NCBI GenBank assembly: GCA_027605045.1
Contig: JAQFWX010000001.1
Span: 1,364,001-1,428,000 of the forward strand
Direction: 5' to 3'
Source of the DNA: Phallus indusiatus
Taxonomy: Eukaryota; Basidiomycota; Agaricomycetes; Phallales; Phallaceae
DNA: 64,000 nucleotides
The notes under the pieces are model-generated. The model saw only the letters and a list, made by a program, of their open reading frames with translations, was not told where the DNA came from and did not search any database. Both the position numbers and the translations under genes were made by a program. Positions 56,701 through 64,000 of the stretch are shown piece after piece. Numbering within the stretch: position 1 is the first letter of the stretch; each line of letters opens with the position of its first letter.

Positions 56701-57595
56701 TCCGTCCCAAAACTACTCAATCCTAAGATTTTTTATTTTGAGACGACCACGTTCGTCAGCGTTTAAAAGCTGAAGATGAGCCATTCGCGCTTTTATCAAC
56801 TCCAACACATAAACCCGCCGGATCACTTTTATCGCGATGGAGCGAACCTAACTTGAGTGTACATAGTGTTGAGACGTCCGGTTCCGGAAGTGCGTGTGCA
56901 ATCTTTCTCGCAGGAAAATTTTTGTTTGTCGATTATGTTGTTATACCGACTAGCATCCGCGTAAAAGTCTCCATTCGGGTTGTACCAGATCAGAAATTGA
57001 AGTTACATAACGGGGAGCGCGCTGATGTCGCATGTTATGTAAAGAGAGTTCTGCGAAACTCCAGTCCAGTAGTACTCTTAAACTACGATCATCTCTCCCT
57101 AACGTTTTTAAGAGATTTTTTGAAAACTTTCGTTCTTTTTTGTAGGTGAGTATTGACAAAAGGGCGGATTGGTGACTGAGAAGTTTGGAGAGTCGATATT
57201 TTAAAATTCCTGAGCGAGCTGTGTAAGAAGAATAGGGCATGAGGCCGTTGCGGATAAAAGTAGTACTACGGAGGAGTGAGATGCAGCGTGGCCATTTTTT
57301 GTTTCGTATTTTGCATACTGAGATCAAACTTTATTTAGTCTATCTCTTCTGTGCCATTTTCGAAGGAGTTCGGATGTTCCGGGTTGCATTTACCTATGGT
57401 ACAGAGTTCGGTAAGTGATGATGATGTTTTTGCGTTGCTGCTTCTTTTTTCGAAGGTTCACTTTCGATTATATAGGATCAAGCTCATCTTGCGAATAAAA
57501 TCATCTCGCTGATCGACCTTGGTCACGGAGAATCTGTCGTGGAGCGGTTTTTGCTTGCTGTGTCTGCTGAGTCGTCATCTGGCGGGCTGCGCTGA
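53730..57595 (+). pseudogene. DUG2-like relic D5 (most complete copy)
   Basis: WD40 region about 54000-55480, including a clean repeat DILFITGGGDESIKIW and VARDGTIYAGCQDGCVALCD (54850-55050). The peptidase region follows: helix near 55660-55790, KPKPRILFYG before an intron (donor near 55957, acceptor AAATTAG near 56030) and HYDV after it, with a TGA at 56055-56057 replacing the Ser of HYDVIS; NGANDYLYGRGVS; RRRLLWCDVVFLIQEEEEAG (56170-56250); WIGEDTPCIMYRLRSVIHGT and DLHSDVEGGSVYEP (56420-56550); VHSVETSGSG; KVSIRVVPDQKLKL (56960-57000); C-terminal tail to TGA 57593-57595. Normal domain order and length for the family, but with many interruptions. The ancestral role is inferred as glutathione or cysteinyl-glycine breakdown in the cytosol. 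Confidence 0.82.
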
Positions 57596-58120
57596 AGCGC
57601 TGACATTTCCTTTTGCCATACTCCCCATCCCATACCAGATTATGCCTCATTATTAATATACATATGCTTGAAATGTTTTCGCTCGCAAGCGGCTCAGTTG
57701 CGAGAAGATAAGCCCTCGACAGTTTTCTTGTGCTCCATATCAAAAATTTGAAATGAGCGCAAGTTGTTTTAATTCGTTCTTGTTGATATGAGATTTGTTT
57801 TCGTTGGAGTATCATGAAGATGGCAACCCATTTGACTCAATGAGGTGAAACTCTTTTACCGTAAGGCTTGAGTACTTGTTTCCGCAAATATCGGCTCTTC
57901 TCAGTTCAGTTGACAATCTGGTGATACTGTAACCACCACGTTCCATCGAAAGCCTTGTTTCAATAAATTTCAAGAGGTGAGCTCTGATGCGTGATAAATC
58001 ACGGTTTGATCCATGACTCAAATATCATATATAAGGATACTTTGCGTGTTAGTAAAAATCCCGGGTTCTCAGCATTGAGGTTGACTACTCCCAGTCACAA
58101 TTTCTATAATATCCTCCCAT

Positions 58121-59855
58121 ATGAACAGCACAAATACTACTGTAGATGATTTAACTGCAGAGATTATTCAAGAGGTCTATGAAAGGTATATGTCAATTCT
58201 GTCTTGTGCTTGTTATTATATTTGATATGATGATGGGATTAGCTATGTTTACAGCTTGGTGCTTTTCAGTGCAGCAGGTGAGCAATACAATGTTGTAAGG
58301 AAGTCTTACTAACACATAAAAACCTCTAGCATTCAGTTTTTATACTACTCTGATAGCATCTTCTCAAGAAAAAGAGCATATATGGTCTAGGCCATTCAGT
58401 TTGCCTACATTATTGTACATTTTTGCAAGATATGGAAATTTGCTATTGCAGGGGCTTAATCCTGTATTAGAATTCCTACCAGTAAGTCAGTACACATAGT
58501 TATGTCAGTGGTGCTTTCAATGTCTTATTGTTGTTTCATCAATGTACCACTCTCCTGAAGGTCGGAAGGTAAACATTCTTATACATACCTTGATTCCGCT
58601 GAAATCACAACCTTGAAGACCTTGTAACATATTGGCTGACGTATTCAACATCCTTAATGTTTTTACATATATTGGAGTTCAAGGTCCGTGTTCCATCATC
58701 ACCTGTTTCATTCCTGTAATAGGGACCTCAGGTTTACTGGCTGTTCGAGCATATTCAATATGTGGAGGAAATAAAATCGTCTGTTTGGCTTTAGCCTTTA
58801 GCTTTTTTTCTTACTTGGGTTTGGATTTGTATGGTAAGAATCTGATGACAATAATCATGAAGCTATTATAGTTACCTTCTTTTCTGGTGATAGGCATAGC
58901 AGGATTCCCTGGGTGTATTTTTAGGTTTGTGGTCCATGCAAAATCTCCAAGGTCCTTAGCATGCATGCACTCACAATTATCTTGGTGGTGAAGCATTTCC
59001 ACAAGAGTAAATACCAGTATGGCTCCTGTTCATTGATGTGTTAGATCTGTTTATAACCAAACTGGTTTAGTCGAAACTATCCTTGATATCATCGCTGTTT
59101 GCACAGATTTACTTATATTTGGCATTTGCATGTGGAAGGTCTGGGGTATATGGAGACTAAAATACAACAATGGAATTCGAAATAGTAAAAGCCTTATTTT
59201 AACACTTCTTACACAAAGTAAGTTTGGTGGGATTTATAACAAGGGTTACTGAGCAATATACAGGTATATTTCGATGTTGGTAAGGTCTCATCCGTTGATG
59301 TTGACAGTCATCTCATGTCTTGTTATGGCTTTGTAAGTTTTGTCATCACCATTAATGTCGTAGATGTTCTTCTTATACAGGTAAGTTTTTGATTTATGTA
59401 AAATGGAAGTTTGGAGCGAGATTTTCTTAGGTTCAAGGTGTAAGGGGCTTCGTTGGATTCTCACACACCATCTTCCTTTGTAACATAGTGATCTGAACCT
59501 TCTCTCAGATTTTTGTAGCAGAGAGTTACATTCATATACAAAATGTGTGAGATCCATGTTGTCTTAATTTCCATTATTCTATCATTTAACCTTTCCCAGC
59601 CTGTCTGCAACTCTCATAGCCGATTTCACTCTTGATCTTCGTCGCCTCAATTCAGCCAAAATTGAAGCTAGCCAAATGTCTTTACCATCACTTCAATTCT
59701 CAAATGTTTTTCAACATGTGCACCAATCCTTCCTTGTGGAAATGGCCACTCCTGCGGAAAGAAATATGGAGGACTCAGAGAACTTATTTGATGGAGACGG
59801 TGATCCTGATAGTTTGCCTTTAGACATGAACGTCGTTCAACCTACCGAAGCCTAA
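58121..59855 (+). pseudogene. DUF6533-like membrane protein relic T5
   Basis: Start MNSTNTTVDDL at 58121; readable FSQEKEHIWSRPFSLPT...YIFARYGN-like segment (about 58350-58450), GTSGLLAVRAYSICGGNKIV and LALAFSFFSYLGLDLYGKN (58720-58850), DLLIFGICMWKVWGIWRL (about 59105-59160) and the tail ADFTLDLRRLNSAKIEASQM to TAA 59853-59855. Splice-like joints occur at the same places as in T2 and T4. Stops between them suggest decay. Terminal member of the plus-strand tandem pair. Confidence 0.6.
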
Positions 59856-60306
59856 AACATCTCAGTATGTGATTTTTACAAGATAAAGATTTGTTAGTGA
59901 TGTTCCAGATGTCATTATTGTGAGCTGTTATTGTTTCAAGTTGTCCTAGAATATTTATGTTCTTCCTGATACTATGTATATTCCCTATCTATCTCATGTC
60001 TCGACCTTGACAATCTTTTCGAAAAGCTTCAAGCCCAAGCACTTTATTTATAACTATAGATGTTTGGAGACGATGTATATACATAGCAGGACACATTTTG
60101 GATGCTTTATCTGCTCGACTCGAAATTATTGTTATGGCATATTATTCATCCCTTTAAGTCATCATGATTCCTAGATATAATGTTCATTGGTATCTGTCTC
60201 TAAACCCATCACGGCGCAGATTTGAAATCAATGGTATTACTGGGACCGATGAATCCGGTAGTTTCAGCGGAATCCGGATCACGACGAAAGCGACGCCGGC
60301 TCATTA
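59856..60306. other. Flank of T5 up to the two-gene transposon
   Basis: No gene seen. It matches 17698-18086 and 18444-18500 around the solo LTR on the left side of the window. The match ends shortly before the transposon's left TA (60305-60306). Confidence 0.5.
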
Positions 60307-60329
60307 TTGCCGTTTGCAAAATTGTTTTC
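60307..60329 (+). repeat. Left terminal inverted repeat of the two-gene transposon
   Basis: 23 bp matching without mismatch the reverse complement of 63926-63948. Preceded by TA. Confidence 0.9.
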
Positions 60330-60710
60330 TGGCGCTGACGGGCGCTAATTTGGACCAAATGCGACTGAAGCAAAAAAATTCAATATCTCCTGAACGAGTG
60401 GAAGAATCTGTACATGTTATATATCAAAATTCATATTTTTTCATGACGAATTTTTTGAGCCTAAAAAGATTGAAAGACACTATGAAGAAAAAGATTTACA
60501 TCGCATGCTTTCTTTTTTAGCTTGGTTGAGTTTTATATAGATGACGAATTATGTATTTTCAGTTTCTCAGCATTTTTTCGTGTTTCGTATGCTCAAAATA
60601 TTTATTTAGGATACAAGTTTCAGTCTAGTTATGCTCGTGTTTGCTCAGACCTTTGGAACTCCGCAGTCATCGTGTTGAAACCTAGTTTGACTAGCCACTA
60701 CACTCTTCTC

Positions 60711-62308
60711 ATGCCTGTAACGCGATCTAAAGACAAGGAAGCAGATAAGACTCCAACCATCGATAATATACCATTGCCACCAAAACGAAAAGTTGGAAGA
60801 CCGCGAAAGAACCCTGTCGTGCCTGCACCTGAAAACATCGTGTCTAATCTTCCTTGTGCCCCTACTCTTGTTTCTGCAGATAGTGCATACCATTCTACAT
60901 CAGCAGTAGAACCAGCTATCATTGAACAACGAGAGATTGAGCTCGAGAATGAGAGATATATGATCGGACTTGGCATACCTCTTGACCTGGGGCCGGATTC
61001 ATCTTCTGCTTTGCCAGTTCAGGATATTCCTTCTAAAAGCTCAAATGTCCGTGAGAAGGATCATAATTTCGAGTTGAGTGATGATGAGAATATGGTGGAG
61101 GGAGGGAGGACTTTACCATGGAGATAGAGGAGACAGACAATGGTATGCTGCCTCATAATTCTAAATAAAAAAAAGCTTATTAATGGAATATAGTTCAAAA
61201 CATAATCATACCATGTTTAGTTCCAATGAAAAATGGGACCAGTGATACATTGGAACTTCCATCAAACTTGACCTGGCAAGATGTCAGGTTTCGCCTGGCA
61301 GAAAAAATGGAGATTTCGGTCACTTCGCTGAACATAGGCTATAAATTCTCAACACACACTGTCAATGATCCCCAGAGAAGTCTTAGTTCCGTTGCAAATT
61401 GGCTCAATTTTGTTGCAAAAGCACGCGATGCCATGAAAGCCAAAGCAAAAGCCAAGGCAAAAGGGAAACCATTCGAGGTGCTGATCAAAGATATGACTCA
61501 GCCTCCGGATGCTAAGGGTACCAAGCTGACGAATGAAAAATCACGATTTGGAGGATCCGGTGGCAAAAAAACTGCGGGTGCACTGGGTGGTGATGGTAAT
61601 GTGGGACAAGGTGTGACGGCGAACCCCGAGGAAGCTTTTTCCGAGGGACGATTAGTCAAACTTATTGAGCTCAAGACCCGCTGCAATAAACATGACCGGA
61701 ACTGTGCTATAACAGCAACAGGTGAACATATTCAACTCTTGAAAGAGCATATTAGTCTTTGGGCTATGTTGGTGGTATGTTCTCGCATTCTTGATTGTGA
61801 CTGAATATCTATCTAACTATTTTAGGCACGTGGAATTATACCTGATCAAAAATGTATAACACCACCTGACCTAGTTATCAATGCAGCAAAGAAGTCTTCG
61901 GAAGCCCGTGACCACATTGCACCTCCACGCGGAATGTCTTGGGGCCCCAAACAAGCACTAGGACAGACCATTACTCACGAAGCGGAAGATGAAACAGCAA
62001 TAGCGGACAGTGATATGGATGAACTTGAAGATCCATCGAACTTTCCACTTATCTGCTCATGGCTCAAGGAACTTGATGGAAGTCCTCGTGCAGATGGCCG
62101 GTCTTACTATCAATATTTCCCATTGATTGAAGAACAAGGGTACAGGCGTGTTTCCGAGTTAGCGGACTTGGTTACTGATGTTGAGCTCCATGCTGCTTGT
62201 CCGGGAATGTCAATGGCAATTGCAAAGAACCTTATACGCTTTGCAAAGAATGATGTCAAAAGGATCCGTCAAAATTTGAAAAGAAATCTTAACCATAGAG
62301 CATACTAA
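60711..62308 (+). CDS. AT-hook protein with SAM-like C-terminus, transposon partner gene
   Basis: Start MPVTRSKDKEADK at 60711. Exons 60711-61142, 61221-61774 and 61826-62308, with GT-AG introns of 78 and 51 bases. Exons 2 and 3 join in frame. Exon 1 needs one extra base near 61094-61113 (a GGAG-rich run) to read GEDFTMEIEETDN-VPMKN, giving about 489 residues. Features: AT-hook KRKVGRPRKN at residues 25-34 (minor-groove DNA binding), a globular block (LTWQDVRFRLAEKMEISV), a basic KAKAKAKAKGK run, a Cys/His segment (LIELKTRCNKHDRNC...HIQLLKEHISLWAMLVARG) and a C-terminal helical region from about 62035 (FPLICSWLKELDGSPRADGR, YYQYFPLIEEQGYRRVSELA) that looks SAM-like. Similar proteins are widespread hypothetical proteins in Agaricomycetes as far as I recall. 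A DNA-binding helper role is inference. Confidence 0.7.
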
Positions 62309-62350
62309 AACAACAGTAGTTACAACATATCTAGCTAAATTGATACATGT

Positions 62351-63533
62351 TTAGTAGCCACAATGTTTATACCATGCACTTGCATGCTCAGCCTTTATGC
62401 TCCACACTGCTTCATGTAGACGCATATATATTTCACCCTCATCATCCCCCAGCACCGCCAGTCGCATGAGATTGCCGTTTCGCCGGATGACATTTTTGAC
62501 ATATGAGAATGCAAGCTCGATTGGATTGTAGTCAGGAGAATATGGGGGGAGGAATTCGACCTTTACACCACTAAAAAGTAGCTGTTAGACTACTCAGAAG
62601 CTTTTGAATATACTTACCGGCTTGTGATCATGTCCAGAACCTCTTGACATTTGTGGATACGACAATTATCCATAACAAGAACTGAATTTGGATGCGGATA
62701 TGGTTGCATTTGATCAAGAAGACCTTCAATGAATGTTGCAAAGCTTGCTGTGTTGAATGATCCCTCAATGATGTTGACGTGTAGAATACCGGAGATTGAT
62801 AGCGCAGGAAGAATGGAATATCTATTTTTTTTTGTCAGAAATCATGTATAAAGTAACAATGAACACACAATACCTTTTTCCCCTAATAAAAAAGCTTTTG
62901 CGCACGGCTTTCTCACCGGAAATGGCCCAGGCACGGTTCCGAAATATTGTGCGCCGATCACATGCACTCTCGTCCACAAAGACAAGTTGTTCAGGTGCAT
63001 AGTTCGAAATCCGAAGGATATACTCAGCGCGTTGTTCATCAGAGCGTTCGAGAGCAACAGTAGTAATCTAGATTCATTTGTTTGTCAGGAGCCGGGATCA
63101 TAAGTCAACGGACAAATACACACTTACCTTCTTCATTGTGAAGCCACTGCGCTGCAGAGCTCTCCAAATTGTTGCCTGAGAAGCTTTTTTCGCACATATT
63201 TCTTCCAACTCCATTTGTAGCTCATCCAGAAAGACATCATTCGTTCGTTCAATACTTGCATGCAGAAACTGAAAAGATTCATGAGAATAACACCAAACAA
63301 AGATAGTGAGCACTTACATCAACATCCTCACCATCAAGAATACGTTTCCGACCTCGTTTTGCACCTGCTACCCGGTTTATGGGGCTCCCAGTCAAGAAAT
63401 GGCGGTCCGACATTGTGTTGATTGTTTTGACACTAAGATCGGTCAATGCGGAAACTTCAAGGGGCGAGAAATGCTTCAGAAGTCGAATAACAGTCCAAGC
63501 GTGATCATCCGAGACTTTTTGGCCTTGTTTCAT
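62351..63533 (-). CDS. Tc1/IS630-type DD34E transposase, five exons
   Basis: Minus-strand exons 63533-63318, 63268-63128, 63067-62874, 62821-62618 and 62570-62351, all introns GT-AG, giving 324 residues with no internal stop. N-terminal helix-turn-helix (WTVIRLLKHFSPLEVSALTD, ATIWRALQRSGFTMKK), then the DDE core: first Asp in LVFVDESACDRR, second in VLVMDNCRIHK, Glu in LPPYSPDYNPIELAFSYVK. There are 34 residues between the second Asp and the Glu, the Tc1-type DD34E spacing. It would cut and paste the surrounding element by binding its terminal repeats in the nucleus. A possible upstream exon in frame to about 63650 (KALAQCDEAAEFKLRSFASC) would lengthen the N-terminus. The gene looks intact. 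Confidence 0.9.
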
Positions 63534-63925
63534 CCCCGGAAACTCGACGTTGGTGGTGGCGAAGGTGCGGATAAGGATGGGGCAGGATGCAAAAGAGCGG
63601 AGTTTGAATTCTGCTGCTTCGTCGCATTGAGCCAGTGCTTTTTGCTGGAAATAACAGCAAAGAATAAATTTATGCATACTTTGGGCAATATAATCTTATC
63701 CAGGTGAGAATAACAATTTTTTGGTTTTTTTTACACCCTAAAACTTTTAGGAATAAGTACTTCAATGATAACCTTCGAAAAAAACTCTTTTTTTTACTAT
63801 TACTTGACAACCAAAATTAAGTATTCCACAAATAAAAATTTTTGATGTTTATTTGGTATAATTATCTCTCATATTCACGAAGATATGGATTTTTTCGTCG
63901 AGGTCATAAACGCATGGCGGAGTTG

Positions 63926-63948
63926 GAAAACAATTTTGCAAACGGCAA
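63926..63948 (-). repeat. Right terminal inverted repeat of the two-gene transposon
   Basis: Perfect inverted match to 60307-60329. Followed by TA at 63949-63950. The remaining 50 bases of the window are flank with no recognised feature. Confidence 0.9.
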
Positions 63949-64000
63949 TAATCTGCTAGCCTCGGAACCAGCCTATGTCTTACGTCACCTGCCCATTTAG

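Larger units (their letters stand above)
60307..63948. mobile_element. Two-gene TIR transposon (Tc1/mariner-like, DD34E)
   Basis: 3642 bp. Perfect 23-bp terminal inverted repeats beginning TTGCCGTTTGCAAAATTGTT, flanked by TA at 60305-60306 and 63949-63950. Similarity of the ends continues weakly (AAAAAAATTCAATATCTCC-type near 60378-60400 against the reverse of 63860-63895). It holds two convergent, intron-containing genes: an AT-hook protein on the plus strand (60711-62308) and a DDE transposase on the minus strand (62351-63533), with only 42 bp between their stops. TIR, TA duplication and transposase class agree with Tc1/mariner. The second gene is unusual for that superfamily. Confidence 0.85.

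Overview
The window reads as a repeat-dense stretch of a basidiomycete (most likely Agaricomycete) nuclear genome. The support is: short GT-AG introns of about 45-80 bases, chromodomain-bearing Ty3/gypsy elements, a DUF6533-type membrane-protein family, an Msb2-like signalling mucin, DUG2-like WD40+M20 genes, and an intron-containing Tc1-type transposase. No rRNA, tRNA or CRISPR array was recognised. Almost every protein gene is a transposon gene or a decayed duplicate. The few intact-looking reading frames are retroelement 1 pol, two cassette ORFs at 21.3-22.6 kb, and the transposase at the right end.

Layout. 0-5.7 kb: a Ty3/gypsy element (5' LTR outside the window) whose gag is split by a solo LTR of its own family. 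5.7-6.3 kb: the truncated end of a hAT-like element. 6.8-18 kb: a DUG2-like relic (minus), an Msb2-like mucin gene (plus), another DUG2-like relic (plus) and a DUF6533-like membrane-protein relic (plus). 18.1-32.7 kb: a retroelement nest. A solo LTR at 18087 has target duplication GTAGT. A second solo LTR (target duplication GTCAT) is split by a 13.75-kb Ty3/gypsy element with apparently identical LTRs (target duplication CTCGC). That large element carries an unidentified two-gene cassette, a TA-flanked DNA transposon and a hAT-type MITE, plus an extra ORF after pol. 32.7-34.9 kb: remains of a related element holding another solo LTR. 35.1-35.7 kb: a second hAT-type MITE. 36-60 kb: four more DUG2-like/DUF6533-like units in two divergent tandem pairs around a second, shortened Msb2-like copy. 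This block repeats the 6.8-18 kb block in inverted orientation. 60.3-63.9 kb: a DNA transposon with perfect 23-bp terminal inverted repeats and TA duplications. It encodes a DD34E transposase and, convergently, an AT-hook protein with a SAM-like C-terminus.

How it fits together. The host part is an amplified pair, DUG2-like (glutathione-degradation type) followed by a DUF6533-like membrane protein, with a CRE-like TGACGTCA box upstream of four DUG2-like copies. These copies are mostly dead, and at least two share one nonsense codon in the peptidase motif. The mobile part is a datable set of nested insertions, proven by target-site duplications. The best candidates for something undescribed are: (1) the two-gene DD34E transposon at the right end; (2) the structured LTRs, with an alternative-pairing stem whose 3' arm is duplicated and hairpins with compensatory changes; (3) the pair of 1.56-kb TA elements whose four terminal binding-site-like motifs have changed in concert; (4) the intact two-ORF cassette lodged inside a retrotransposon gag. 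Positions of pseudogene ends are approximate. Family names come from reading motifs by eye, with no database search.
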